A DNA stretch of 39,636 nt from Petralouisia muris (lineage in GTDB: Bacteria > Bacillota > Clostridia > Lachnospirales > Lachnospiraceae), in NCBI RefSeq assembly GCF_004793545.1, contig NZ_SRYA01000045.1:1-39636 (forward strand), written 5' to 3'. Positions within the stretch are counted from its first letter, which is position 1. Each line of letters starts with the position of its first letter. This document shows, piece by piece, positions 1-8,304 of the stretch. The position numbers were made by a program, and so were the translations under genes. Under the pieces are notes generated by a model. That model saw nothing but the letters and a program-made list of their open reading frames with translations, did not search any database and was not told the DNA's origin.

Positions 1-71
1 TTGCGGCATTTAAGGAGGTGACTTTACATTATTTTTCGCTTTACATTAGCCCAGTAATGTTTAGCTCAACA
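1..71. mobile_element. terminal end of an IS21-like insertion sequence
   Basis: The methyltransferase reading frame to the right stops exactly where unrelated, AT-rich DNA begins. That DNA ends in CA at 70-71 on the plus strand (TG... on the minus strand) and carries short terminal repeats: CTTTACATTA at 22-31 and again at 39-48 (17-bp period), plus inverted arms TAATGTT (55-61) and AACATTA (68-74). Multiple short terminal repeats and TG/CA ends are typical of IS21-family (istA/istB) elements, but the transposase lies outside the window, so the family is inference. The insertion itself is better supported than its class. Confidence 0.45.
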
Positions 72-614
72 TTATTGGGCATCGATCTGCCTGAAGGCCA
101 CGGAGTATCCGTCACCCACGATCTCCCCCGCGTTTGGCCACTTCCCATTCGGAGGTCCAGGAACAGAAACGCCCTCATCCTTGACAGAGCAGACTTCTTC
201 GAGGACGCAGCGGAAGTCCTCCCCTTTGTTGGATGAGAAGGCACCGGGGACGTTCTCCCACACGATGAACCTTGGATATTTTCCATCTGTCGCACACCTC
301 ATTTCCTTTATGATCCTTACCGCCTCGTAGAACAGGCTGGACTGCTTCCCGCCAAGCCCCGCCCGCTTTCCCGCCACCGACATATCGGTGCAGGGCGAGC
401 CGAAGGTGATGATGTCCACCGGCTCTATTTCATTTCCGTGTATGCCGTTGATGTCGCCCAGGTGCTTCACAAACGGCAGCCGCTTCGTGGTTACCCGGAT
501 GGGGAACGGCTCTATTTCCGAGCAACTGACCGGCTGTATCCCCGCCAGCAGACCGGCCAGGCAAAAACCACCGCTGCCATCAAAAAGGGAGCAAAGTGTT
601 AATTTTTCATCCAT
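72..614 (-). pseudogene. C5 DNA cytosine methyltransferase, C-terminus lost
   Basis: This is the N-terminal 180 residues of a phage-type C5-cytosine DNA methyltransferase, which transfers methyl from SAM to cytosine. Visible motifs are the SAM-binding FDGSGG (residues 11-16), the catalytic Pro-Cys of GSPC (72-75) and ENV (120-122). The protein ends at residue 180 in RQIDAQ, where complete relatives normally continue into a Tyr-Trp-Gly and QRR segment (motif VIII), the target-recognition domain and motifs IX-X. The stop codon is created at the junction with the IS-like sequence at position 72. ATG at 614 is chosen over an upstream ATG because a purine-rich site precedes it. It overlaps the 59-residue gene upstream by 8 nt. 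Without its recognition domain the product is very probably inactive. Confidence 0.8.
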
Positions 615-786
615 CCGCACCGCTCCCTTCCTCCAGGTCATCATAGGAGACGCCTGTCAGTTCCGTCAGCACATCCTCACAGGCCGCCACCGCCGCGTCC
701 CATCCCCGGTCAAACCGCTCCGAGGCGTCACAGCCGCCAAGGGCGTGTATCCTGCGGAATATCTCAATCATCAGTGTTCTGTCCAT
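607..786 (-). CDS. small hypothetical phage protein (59 aa)
   Basis: A 59-residue acidic protein beginning MDRTLMIEIFRRIHAL and ending EEGSGADG. It is wedged between the two methyltransferase genes. Its ATG lies 23 nt inside the end of the upstream ParB-type methylase and its stop overlaps the start of the C5 methylase by 8 nt, a packing typical of real phage genes. I see no catalytic motif, signal peptide or membrane segment. A helical N-terminal half and a W-D-A-A-V-x-A-C segment are the only recognisable traits. Function unknown. The call rests on operon geometry. Confidence 0.55.
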   Translation of the reverse strand: MDRTLMIEIFRRIHALGGCDASERFDRGWDAAVAACEDVLTELTGVSYDDLEEGSGADG

Positions 787-2038
787 CTGTCTCCACCTCC
801 TTCACCAGCGCGGAGTACGGCATCTTCTCCCCTCCGCGCACCACATACACATTTTCCGAATCCCCGGTGTCCTCCACATACCTCCGCAGAATCACAGACG
901 CATATTTCTCATCCAGCTCCATCATGCAGCAGATGCGGTTGGTCTGCTCACACGCCATCATCGTGGAGCCGCTGCCGCCGAAAGTGTCCAGCACGACGGC
1001 GTTCTCCTGGGAGGAATTGCAGATCGGGTATCCGAGCAGGTCAAGCGGCTTGGAAGTCGGATGGTTCTTGTTCCGCTTCGGCTTGTCGTAGTTCCAGATG
1101 GTGGTCTGCTTCCGGTCGGAATACCACGGGTGCTTGCCGTTCTTCAGAAAGCCGTACAGCACAGGCTCATGCTGCCACTGGTAATCCGAACGTCCAAGCA
1201 CGAGGGAATTCTTCACCCATATGCACACCCCGGCAAGGTGGAACCCTGCGTCCACAAACGCTTTACGGAAATTCAGCCCCTCCGTGTCCGCATGGAACAC
1301 ATACGCCGCGCCGCCGTTCTCCAGGTGCGCCGCCATCTGTGAAAATGAATTGTACAGAAATGTGTAGAATTCATCCCCCTTCATGCTGTCGTTCTGGATG
1401 GAAAGCCCGCTGCCGCTCTTAAAGGATACGCCATAGGGCGGGTCCGTCACGATGAGGTTAGCCTTCTTCCCGTCCATGAGCGCCGCCACGTCCTCCGCGC
1501 TGGTGGCATCCCCGCACACCATCCTGTGCCTGCCCACCGTCCAGATATCGCCCCGCTCCACGAACGCCGCCTTCTCCAATGCGGCGGAAAGGTCGAAGCC
1601 ATCATCCTTCACATCCTTCTCCCCGTCCCCGGCAAAAAGGTCGGCAAGCTCGCCTTCTTCAAAGCCCGTCAGCGACACATCAAAATCCGCGCCCTGCAGG
1701 GATTCAATCTCAATGCGGAGCAGCTCCTCATCCCATCCCGCGTCCAAAGCCATGCGGTTGTCCGCAAGGATGTAGGCTTTCTTCTGCGCTTCCGTCAGAT
1801 AGTCCACAAACACACACGGGACTTCTGTGATTCCTTCCCCCTTCGCCGCCACAATCCTGCCATGCCCTGCGATGACATTAAAATCCCGGTCGATGATGAC
1901 CGGGTTGATGAAGCCGAACTCCCGCAGGGACGAGCGGAGCTTCGTGAGCTGCTCTGGCGAGTGCGTCCGTGCATTATTCACATATGGCACTAATTTGGAG
2001 AGCGGCACAAGCTGCATCTCCGTTGTTGTCTTTCCCAT
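764..2038 (-). CDS. ParB-domain DNA methyltransferase (N4/N6 type)
   Basis: A 424-residue fusion of an N-terminal ParB/Srx-like nuclease-fold domain and a C-terminal amino-methyltransferase. The ParB part shows VIAGHGRI (about 55-62) and the LADNRMALDAGW segment. The methylase shows TDPPYGV (catalytic DPPY, 199-202) and then DTFGGSGST (351-359, the SAM-binding FxGxG), an order that fits beta-class N4-cytosine or N6-adenine enzymes. Such genes are frequent next to the small terminase in Firmicutes phages, where they probably protect phage DNA from host restriction. The start lies 7 nt after the terminase small-subunit stop, so the genes are co-transcribed. The target sequence cannot be read from the protein. 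Confidence 0.88.
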   Translation of the reverse strand: MGKTTTEMQLVPLSKLVPYVNNARTHSPEQLTKLRSSLREFGFINPVIIDRDFNVIAGHGRIVAAKGEGITEVPCVFVDYLTEAQKKAYILADNRMALDAGWDEELLRIEIESLQGADFDVSLTGFEEGELADLFAGDGEKDVKDDGFDLSAALEKAAFVERGDIWTVGRHRMVCGDATSAEDVAALMDGKKANLIVTDPPYGVSFKSGSGLSIQNDSMKGDEFYTFLYNSFSQMAAHLENGGAAYVFHADTEGLNFRKAFVDAGFHLAGVCIWVKNSLVLGRSDYQWQHEPVLYGFLKNGKHPWYSDRKQTTIWNYDKPKRNKNHPTSKPLDLLGYPICNSSQENAVVLDTFGGSGSTMMACEQTNRICCMMELDEKYASVILRRYVEDTGDSENVYVVRGGEKMPYSALVKEVETDGQNTDD

Positions 2039-2044
2039 TTTCCT

Positions 2045-2587
2045 CTACACTCCTTTCCTTGCACGGAGCAGCCGCTCCATCACGTCATCCTGCGGCGTGT
2101 TCCCCGAAAACTCCACCGAGCAGTTCTCCTTCACGATCTGGTAAATCTGCATCCAGCAGTAGTTGGTCTGTTTCATATAGGACTGGCTCATGGAAACATA
2201 AGGGGAAGCGATGGCGGCCCCCGTGGTCGGGTGCTTCGCAAGGAATCCAGTGGAGGAAACAATCTCCTCACACTGAATCCACCGAGACACGCTCATGGCG
2301 TACTGCTCCACCATCTGGACCGTGACCAGCTTCTCACAGCCCCTCGCTTTCAGCCAGGCATAGGTTTCGTTGTACACTTCCTCCGCCACCAGCTCCCGCC
2401 CGCTTTTCTGCGGGGACTTGAGGAAGTCCTTCACGGGCGGCACGTCCACACCCTCCAGTTCGGCGGGCTCCATCAGCACTTCCGCCGTTTTCCCCTCGCT
2501 GATCTTCTCCGTGAGCGCCTTGGGCTTGCGCCCCGCCCCCGGCCTTGCGCCGCCCCGGTTGCTGCCGTCTTTTGCCACCGTTCTCAC
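2045..2587 (-). CDS. phage terminase small subunit, P27 family
   Basis: A 180-residue protein with a basic, glycine-rich N-terminus (GGARPGAGRKPK), then a helical region with W/Y-rich segments (YNETYAWLKARGC, VEQYAMSVSRW), typical of P27-family terminase small subunits. These bind phage DNA at the packaging site and hand it to the large subunit. An HNH endonuclease gene just upstream is the usual partner in cos-type packaging. The start is uncertain: the most upstream codon is GTG at 2587 with a weak ribosome site, and GTG at 2578 has a better-placed GGGGTGA. The large-subunit gene expected downstream is not found in the window. Methylases and an IS end lie there instead. Confidence 0.8.
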   Translation of the reverse strand: MRTVAKDGSNRGGARPGAGRKPKALTEKISEGKTAEVLMEPAELEGVDVPPVKDFLKSPQKSGRELVAEEVYNETYAWLKARGCEKLVTVQMVEQYAMSVSRWIQCEEIVSSTGFLAKHPTTGAAIASPYVSMSQSYMKQTNYCWMQIYQIVKENCSVEFSGNTPQDDVMERLLRARKGV

Positions 2588-2733
2588 CCCGTTTCTTTGA
2601 TTTTGTTTGAAAAATGCTGCGGAATCAAACGCCGCAGCACCCTAAAAAGCCTAAGAAATACTGAAAATCAGAGCGGGGCAATCCCCCGTTTGATTTCCAG
2701 TTTTTATGCGTGACGCCCCACGCCCGTTCCCCG

Positions 2734-2798
2734 GCGGGTCCCTTGTGGAGATTTCACCCGCCCCTGCCGGCTGGCGGAAATCTCCACAAGGGACCCGC
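2734..2798. repeat. perfect 22-bp inverted repeat between HNH and terminase genes
   Basis: Arms 2734-2755 (GCGGGTCCC... ATTTC) and 2777-2798 are perfect reverse complements over 22 bp, separated by a GC-rich 21-nt spacer. It lies in the 221-bp gap between the HNH gene and the terminase small subunit. It is far longer than an ordinary terminator and has no T-run on either side. It may be an RNA stem in the early transcript or a protein-binding site linked to DNA packaging. Confidence 0.8.
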
Positions 2799-2808
2799 AC
2801 ATGATAAT

Positions 2809-3168
2809 TTAACGCTTATTCCATCGGTCGCCACGCTCCGCATGAATCCTCGCATGGCAGGACTGGCACAGTGATACAAGGTTTCCCTCGTCATGCGTCC
2901 CGCCCTCTGCCAATGGCAGCTTGTGGTGTACTTCCTCCACTGGCCGCAGCAATCCCTTTTTCTGGCACTCCTCGCAGAACGGATGCTTTGCGGCGTAGCG
3001 GTCACGGATACGTTTCCACGCCCGCCCGTACCTACGGCGTACAGCCGGGTCACGGTCGTACTTCTCGTAGCGGCGGTTCTCCTGCCGTTCATGCTCCTCA
3101 CAGAACCGTCCCTCTGTCAGCTTCGGACAGCCGGGGAAGGAACACGGCCTCTTCGGTTTCCTTGGCAT
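2809..3168 (-). CDS. phage HNH endonuclease
   Basis: A 119-residue protein with a zinc-binding Cys pattern at the N-terminus (CSFPGCPKL, then RFCEEH), a basic linker, and the HNH nuclease core: FCEECQKKG, VHHKLPLAEGG, N-L-V-S-L-C-Q-S-C-H-A-R-I-H. The two CxxC pairs hold structural zinc and the HH pair is catalytic. HNH proteins beside terminase genes assist cos cleavage and packaging in HK97-type phages. ATG at 3168 is preceded by GAGGAGGTGAGGCAG. A longer in-frame extension has no ribosome site and was rejected. Confidence 0.85.
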   Translation of the reverse strand: MPRKPKRPCSFPGCPKLTEGRFCEEHERQENRRYEKYDRDPAVRRRYGRAWKRIRDRYAAKHPFCEECQKKGLLRPVEEVHHKLPLAEGGTHDEGNLVSLCQSCHARIHAERGDRWNKR

Positions 3169-3299
3169 CTGCCTCACCTCCTCACGGCATAAAGAAAGCC
3201 CCCGCAGGATTCCGTTGCTCCCGCGAAGGCCCTCTTGGCATTTTTTCACCTTATCATCATACCACGCCCAAACGGATAAATCATCTCACAAAGTGGACA

Positions 3300-3761
3300 T
3301 TATGGTTTCCCGAACAGCAGGGTGGTCAGTTTTGCCAGGGCCCGGTTCTTCCTCCGGTATGCGGATGCCCGTTCAATCCCGAAGTAATCTGCCACGTCCT
3401 CCGCTGCGCTGCTGCCGTATTCGTTGTCCTCGCTGTAGAACGCATCCAGCACATAGCGGTCGTCCTCCGAAAGCTCCTCCCATGCCGGGACGAACCACGC
3501 CATGTATTCCATTGCCTGCCGGTACCGCTCCCGCAGGACGCTGATCTCATCCATTCCCTCCGCCATCCTGTCCTCTGCGGCATGGGGGTTGTGTGCGTGT
3601 GGCATCCCGTCAAACTGCGGGCTGCTGATCCCGCCCATTTTTTCATATGCCGCCTTTATCTCATCGTCCGTGTGTTCAATGATGAACTTCATGCTTCCGT
3701 AGTCCGTCACCGCGTCTGCCGCCGCCGACTTCTTATCCAGGTACTTCCATGCGATTCCCAT
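3300..3761 (-). CDS. sigma-like / ArpU-type phage late transcription regulator
   Basis: A 153-residue acidic protein. Its C-terminal half (ELSEDDRYVLDAFY ... AAEDVADYFGIERASAYRRKNRAL) has the layout of sigma-70 region 4: a helix counting bases to the next event, then a helix-turn-helix with a YFGIERASAYRR recognition segment. Proteins like this sit near the small terminase in many Firmicutes phages and are thought to switch on late genes (ArpU/RinA-like role). ATG at 3761 follows GGAGGTATCAGGTT. The in-frame extension to 3821 lacks a site. It is separated from the SNF2 helicase by 73 nt, so it may have its own promoter. The exact family is inferred from layout. Confidence 0.7.
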   Translation of the reverse strand: MGIAWKYLDKKSAAADAVTDYGSMKFIIEHTDDEIKAAYEKMGGISSPQFDGMPHAHNPHAAEDRMAEGMDEISVLRERYRQAMEYMAWFVPAWEELSEDDRYVLDAFYSEDNEYGSSAAEDVADYFGIERASAYRRKNRALAKLTTLLFGKP

Positions 3762-3834
3762 AACCTGATACCTCCAAAAGAAAATTTTTACTGTTCCCGG
3801 ATTGTCACTGGTTTTCATCATTTGGCTCAGATTG

Positions 3835-5211
3835 TCATTGATTGGCTTTTATTTTCAGGTCAGCTTTCACCGCATCGATCAGTGCGGCCTGCGTGGTGTC
3901 CTTCTCGGATAATGCCTTCATGATCCGCTCGTCTATGGTGCCTTTCGTGATGATGTGCTGCACCACCACGGTTTCCGATTCCTGCCCCTGCCGCCACAGC
4001 CTCGCCACCGTCTGCTGGTACAGTTCAAGGCTCCATGTCAGCCCGAACCATACCAGCGTGTTCCCCCCGCCCTGGAGGTTGAGGCCGTGTCCGGCGGATG
4101 CCGGGTGGATCAGTGCCACCGGGATCTCCCCGGCGTTCCATTTCCGGATGCTGCCGTCCGTGTCCAGCCTGGCATACGGGATTTTCAATTTCTGCAGCCG
4201 TTCCGTGATGCGTTCCAGGTCATGCCGGAACCAGTATGCCACAAGCACCGGCCTGCCGTATGCCGCCTCGATGATGTCCTCCAGCGCATCCAGTTTCTTT
4301 TCATGGATGGCGATGGTTTCTCCCACATCCGTGTACACCGCCCCGTCCGCCATCTGCGACAGCTTCCCGGAAAGGGACGCGGCGTTGGCGGCTGTGACCT
4401 CGCCGTCCGGTAGCTGCAGGACGAGGTCCTTTTTCAGCTCCTCGTATTTCTCCCGCTCCGTTTCGGAAAGGTACACCGTGTACCTGGAATCCACCAGTTC
4501 CGGCATCCGCAGGTGGTCGGTGGACTTCATGGAAATGGTGATATCGGATATTCTGCTGTAAATCTGCTTCTCCGCCCCCGGCAGAGGCTTGTAGGAGAAC
4601 ACCACCTGCCCGTTCTGCTTATCCGGCCGGAAGTAGAAGGTGCGGTACTGCCCGATGAACCGGCCAAGCCGCTCCCCCATGTCCAGCAACCGGAACTCCG
4701 CCCACAGGTCCATCAGGCCGTTACTGGAAGGCGTGCCGGTCAGCCCCACGATGCGCTTCACCTTCGGCCGGACTTTCATCAGCGCCTTGAACCGCTTCGT
4801 CTGGTGGTTCTTGAAGGAGGACAGCTCATCGATTACCACCATGTCGAAGTCAAATGGTATGTTGCTTTCGGAAATGAGCCACTGCACGTTCTCACGGTTG
4901 ATGAGATAAATGTCCGCCTGTTTCTTTAATGCCGCCAGCCTCTCCGCCGCCGTTCCGACCGCCACACTGTACTTAAGCCCTGCAAGGTGGTCCCACTTTT
5001 CAATCTCCGCCGGCCAACTGAAGGAAGCTACCCTGATAGGCGCCACAACAAGCACCCTGCGGATTTCAAAGCTGTCAAACATCAGGTCGTTGACCGCCGT
5101 CAGCGTGATGCTCGTCTTGCCAAGCCCGCAGGCGAGGAATACTGCCGCCACCGGGTGTGTTTCGATATACTCCGTGGCATATCTCTGGTATTCATGTGGA
5201 CTGTATCTCAT
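3835..5211 (-). CDS. phage SNF2-family DNA helicase
   Basis: A 458-residue SF2 ATPase. Walker A is ACGLGKTS (about 27-34), the DEAD-box-like Walker B is VVIDELSSFKN, motif III is GLTGTPSSN, and the C-terminal lobe carries AGHGLNLQGG and motif VI QTVARLWRQGQ. These are the marks of SNF2-type helicases found in phage replication modules, where they are thought to remodel DNA or move on branched DNA together with VRR-NUC nucleases. ATG at 5211 follows GGAGGGATCATTA. A 59-residue upstream extension overlaps the nuclease gene and was rejected. The start overlaps the VRR-NUC gene by 20 nt. Confidence 0.9.
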   Translation of the reverse strand: MRYSPHEYQRYATEYIETHPVAAVFLACGLGKTSITLTAVNDLMFDSFEIRRVLVVAPIRVASFSWPAEIEKWDHLAGLKYSVAVGTAAERLAALKKQADIYLINRENVQWLISESNIPFDFDMVVIDELSSFKNHQTKRFKALMKVRPKVKRIVGLTGTPSSNGLMDLWAEFRLLDMGERLGRFIGQYRTFYFRPDKQNGQVVFSYKPLPGAEKQIYSRISDITISMKSTDHLRMPELVDSRYTVYLSETEREKYEELKKDLVLQLPDGEVTAANAASLSGKLSQMADGAVYTDVGETIAIHEKKLDALEDIIEAAYGRPVLVAYWFRHDLERITERLQKLKIPYARLDTDGSIRKWNAGEIPVALIHPASAGHGLNLQGGGNTLVWFGLTWSLELYQQTVARLWRQGQESETVVVQHIITKGTIDERIMKALSEKDTTQAALIDAVKADLKIKANQ

Positions 5212-5473
5212 TAATGATCCCTCCAATCTGCGATTCGTCATCCAGCACATACACCTTAAACCCAAGCCGCCGCAGGAGCCTGTGGCGGGAAAGCTGCAGG
5301 GGGCGGGGCTTTTCCCCCGGAGCCTTGACCTCCACGAATGCCATTTTTCCATCCGGGAGAAGTGCCAGTCTGTCAGGCACCCCATCAAAACCGGGCGATG
5401 TGAACTTTACTGCCAAGCCCCCGGCGGCCTTGACTGCCGCCCTGAATTTCTGCTCTATGGTTTTCTCTCTCAT
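5192..5473 (-). CDS. VRR-NUC domain nuclease
   Basis: A 93-residue single-domain nuclease. It shows the PD-(D/E)xK pattern of VRR-NUC enzymes: GFDGVPDRLALLPDGKMAFVEVKAPGE, with the catalytic Asp in GVPD and the Glu-x-Lys in VEVK. A C-terminal VYVLDDESQIGG closes the fold. In eukaryotes this domain (FAN1) cuts branched DNA. In phages it normally accompanies an SNF2 helicase, as here. ATG at 5473 follows GGAGGCATCTG. It is coupled to the helicase by overlap and follows the origin-like repeat. Confidence 0.85.
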   Translation of the reverse strand: MREKTIEQKFRAAVKAAGGLAVKFTSPGFDGVPDRLALLPDGKMAFVEVKAPGEKPRPLQLSRHRLLRRLGFKVYVLDDESQIGGIINEIQST

Positions 5474-5518
5474 GCAGATGCCTCCAATCCCTTTATTTTT
5501 CAAGCGTTCCAGACTTTC

Positions 5519-5626
5519 GGGTGACGGTCGTTGACAGTCGTACCATAAAGTCCTCTATAAGTGTTTTTTTACTGAAAAAACTGCCCTAAAGGGGGTTTAT
5601 ACTGCGACCGTCAACGACCGTCACCC
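5519..5626. repeat. candidate phage replication origin: inverted repeats of TGACGGTCG around an AT-rich spacer
   Basis: Arms 5519-5535 and 5610-5626 are perfect 17-bp reverse complements. Similarity extends inward: each arm is a near-tandem pair of TGACGGTCG nonamers, followed toward the centre by a diverged ATAAA. The 74-nt spacer is AT-rich with T and A runs. The block sits right after the primase-helicase gene, a common place for a phage origin. Alternatively it is a long-range RNA stem or terminator. The origin role is inference. Confidence 0.55.
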
Positions 5627-5635
5627 TTTTTGCCC

Positions 5636-7876
5636 TCAGCCCACGAAATCAGCGGTTTTCAGCCGTATCCCGATAATATACGCACCATCCTTTTTCTTCT
5701 GCTTCTTGAAGCCCGCCGTTTCCAGCGCATTGTAAAAATCTGCCGTGCTTCTGGTGTACTCCCCCGTCTGCTGGCAGTAGGCACGGTACTCCTTATACAT
5801 CTCCCCGGACTTTGCCATGCTGCCCCTGTCAGCCTCGCAGCACTCATGCATGAAATGCCCAAGCCAGTCATTGTCCTCCCGGTACGATTTGATGGCTTCC
5901 CCCACGCAGGCAGGACAGGGGATATGGAAATTCCGGTCGATGGCTTTTTTTGCTCCCTCAATGATCCACGCCATGACAGCCGGGGCTGCCTCCGAAACGA
6001 GGAAATCGGCATAGTTCTTCACGTCCCCAGCGCCCTCTATCCTGGCATGGAAGGGGATCACGATCAAACGCCGCCACGTCCCAGGGTCATTCGCTCCCAC
6101 CCTTGGCAGATGGTTGGTGTACAGCACGAGGGTATGGCTCGGCGTGAAGCTGAAAGGGTCTTTGTACTTTTTCTCCGCAAAAATCTCATCCGTGGAACAC
6201 ATCTGTTTCACCACGGAAGTGTTCAGGCGCATCCCCTCCTCCAGCTCGGCGGCTATGATGAGCCGTTTGCCCTTTGCCTCGGCAAGCTCCGGCTTCACGT
6301 TCCGCTTGCAGCCCACGGTCAGGGTGTCGGCGGACATATTCCCGCTGTAGGTGCCAAGCACACGGGCAATCGTGTTCCAGAAGGTGGATTTGCCGTTCCT
6401 TCCCTCCCCGTAGGCAATGACCAGCGACTCCATGTAGACGCGCCCCACCGCTGCCATGCCCACGATCTGCTGCACATAATCGATCAGTTCCCGGTCTTTG
6501 CAGAAAATAGTGTCCAGAGAATCCAGCCACAGACTCTCCCCTTTATCGCCGGGAGCCGCCGCCGTTATCTTCGTGATATAATCCTCCGGGCTGTGGTCAC
6601 GCTTCCCCTCCAGCCCATCCGGGAGGTAATAGGTGCCGTCCGGCGTGTTCAGCAGGAACCCGTCTTTGTCAAGGTCTGACACGCTGATCTCCAGCATCGG
6701 CTTCGCCGCCTGCAGGGCGGAAACCACATACTTCATATCCCGCCGCTTCATCACGAACGCCTTGTATGCCTGGGCGGACAGATAGGCAAGGTAGGCGTCC
6801 ATCTGCCCGCCGCTGATCTTCTTCTCCAGCGACTTGCCGCCGGAAGTGATGGCATCTTCCGAAATGCCCGTATCCATGAGCGCCTGTTTCGTCCGGGCGA
6901 TCTCATCCTTGGCGTCCGCAAGCTGAAGGTCAAGGAACTCCTCCGCCGCTCCCACTGCCTGCTGCTTGGACTCCACCCAATACTGCCCGCAGAAACGCAG
7001 ATAGTCCGTGGCCGCCGTGTACCGAAGCTCCACGCCGTATTCCCTGGTCAGAACCTTCGCCTGCCCGATGTCGGAGTAATCCCCCGGCTTCAGCGATTCC
7101 CGCCCGAACTCGTCATTGTATGCATCCGGGGCAACATACCCTTCCTGCCCCTGGACCTTTTCCGCAAAGCGGCAGGCACTCTGCCAGATCATGGCAAGTT
7201 CCGTTTCTTCTAGGGGCGGATTGCACTTTGCCGCCTCCTCCATGAAGATCTCATGCGCCTTTTCCGTAGCCCCATACCGTTTTACCACGCGCCCCGCAAA
7301 ATGGGACATGGTGGCGTTCCTCTGCCCCTGCGGTATCTCCCTGCCGCCCTGCGGCTTCACGATGCAGTCAATGGTGATCTCACCCTCATGCCAGAGGATG
7401 GAATCCACCTGGGTGCCATAAATGAACCTTGCACAGTCAAGCGCCTTGGCATCAAAGAACGGGAATTTCTGCTGTATGGCTTTCTTCAGAGCGGCGCACA
7501 CCTCCCCGTCTGTGACCGGGTCATGCGGGAAGTACGCATGGAACCTCGGCCTTGCGGACTTCCCCTCCTTCGGCTTCATGTTGTTCCGGCTCGGTGCCAC
7601 CGCGAATGCCACATCCTTCCCGACCTTCCCTTCCAGGTCTTCCGGATGAATCCAATCCGCCGGATTATCGGAATGGGAATTGTCGCAGTCCATCACGGAT
7701 GCGTCGCAGGAAAGGAAGTTATCATTCCCACGGCGGCATCCCCTGAACTCCCCGCACACATGGTCGAACGCCATGACCTCCAGGCAGTCGTCCTCGTTAT
7801 CCACGACGCACTTTTTCGGGTACAGGCTGTTCTTCTCATTTCCCCTGCAGTTCGCCACATAAAATGTCATTTTCAT
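5636..7876 (-). CDS. phage/plasmid primase-helicase, P4 D5 family
   Basis: A 746-residue replication protein. The N-terminal third resembles archaeo-eukaryotic primase-polymerase domains (VMDCDNSHSDN with the Asp pair, RFHAYFPHDP, ARFIYGTQVDS). A middle linker leads to a D5-type N-domain and a superfamily 3 helicase with Walker A GEGRNGKST near residue 488 and the downstream VLYTNHLPR and W-R-R-L segments. It would prime and unwind at the phage origin. ATG at 7876 follows GGAGG at a 10-nt spacing and overlaps the upstream stop by 4 nt (ATGA). The predicted origin repeat lies 10 nt beyond its stop. Confidence 0.9.
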   Translation of the reverse strand: MKMTFYVANCRGNEKNSLYPKKCVVDNEDDCLEVMAFDHVCGEFRGCRRGNDNFLSCDASVMDCDNSHSDNPADWIHPEDLEGKVGKDVAFAVAPSRNNMKPKEGKSARPRFHAYFPHDPVTDGEVCAALKKAIQQKFPFFDAKALDCARFIYGTQVDSILWHEGEITIDCIVKPQGGREIPQGQRNATMSHFAGRVVKRYGATEKAHEIFMEEAAKCNPPLEETELAMIWQSACRFAEKVQGQEGYVAPDAYNDEFGRESLKPGDYSDIGQAKVLTREYGVELRYTAATDYLRFCGQYWVESKQQAVGAAEEFLDLQLADAKDEIARTKQALMDTGISEDAITSGGKSLEKKISGGQMDAYLAYLSAQAYKAFVMKRRDMKYVVSALQAAKPMLEISVSDLDKDGFLLNTPDGTYYLPDGLEGKRDHSPEDYITKITAAAPGDKGESLWLDSLDTIFCKDRELIDYVQQIVGMAAVGRVYMESLVIAYGEGRNGKSTFWNTIARVLGTYSGNMSADTLTVGCKRNVKPELAEAKGKRLIIAAELEEGMRLNTSVVKQMCSTDEIFAEKKYKDPFSFTPSHTLVLYTNHLPRVGANDPGTWRRLIVIPFHARIEGAGDVKNYADFLVSEAAPAVMAWIIEGAKKAIDRNFHIPCPACVGEAIKSYREDNDWLGHFMHECCEADRGSMAKSGEMYKEYRAYCQQTGEYTRSTADFYNALETAGFKKQKKKDGAYIIGIRLKTADFVG

Positions 7877-8304
7877 ACCCTGCATACCTCCTCGCAGCCT
7901 TCCGTGAAATAGCGGATCACCATATCCCGCTTTTCTGCCTTCTCGATCTCCGCCGCCATCCCCGTGGATATGGTGCCGCCGAATACCCACAACTGCTCAC
8001 ATTTCCCCAAAAGCACCATGCCCATGAACATACCGATTGCCCGCTCCGCAGGCTTTGTGTCATCCAGGAACTGCGGGAACAGCAGGTGCGGGGCGAGCGG
8101 AATCGCGCCGTTCTTCACCGCAAACCGGCTGTACCGTCTCGCCTTCTCCGTATTCTTTTCTGTGTCCCCGGCAAACGGGGAGCATATATAGACCAGCGGC
8201 CGGTATGCCCGCCTCGCCGCCCTTTCTTCCTTCCTGATCCCCGACAATGCCGCATGGCTCGTCGGGTCGCTGTATCCCTCGCTGTTGTATTTACTGATTC
8301 CCAT
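7873..8304 (-). CDS. DUF4406-like nucleotide-fold protein
   Basis: A 143-residue protein with RPLVYICSPFAGDTEKNTEKA near residues 35-55, then AIPLAPHLLFPQFLDD, AIGMFMGMVLLGKCEQLWVFGG and ISTGMAAEIEKAEK. This is the pattern of DUF4406/DUF7768 proteins, which have a nucleoside 2-deoxyribosyltransferase-like fold. Their role in phages is not established; nucleotide salvage or signalling is a guess. ATG at 8304 follows GGAGGTAAGTTTC. It overlaps the primase start by 4 nt and the small Cys-rich gene by 14 nt. Confidence 0.75.
   Translation of the reverse strand: MGISKYNSEGYSDPTSHAALSGIRKEERAARRAYRPLVYICSPFAGDTEKNTEKARRYSRFAVKNGAIPLAPHLLFPQFLDDTKPAERAIGMFMGMVLLGKCEQLWVFGGTISTGMAAEIEKAEKRDMVIRYFTEGCEEVCRV

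Noticed and set aside
11-24. Ribosome-binding-like AAGGAGGTGAC on the plus strand at the left edge
   Set aside because: It leads only to a 72-residue frame antisense to the methylase and lies within the IS-like end; no gene supported.
2871-3923. 350-residue plus-strand open frame opposite HNH and sigma-like genes
   Set aside because: Antisense of three well-supported genes, no start signal and no domain.
5630-6679. Long plus-strand open frame opposite the primase gene
   Set aside because: It has no ribosome site or domain and is the antisense shadow of a GC-rich gene with strong codon bias.
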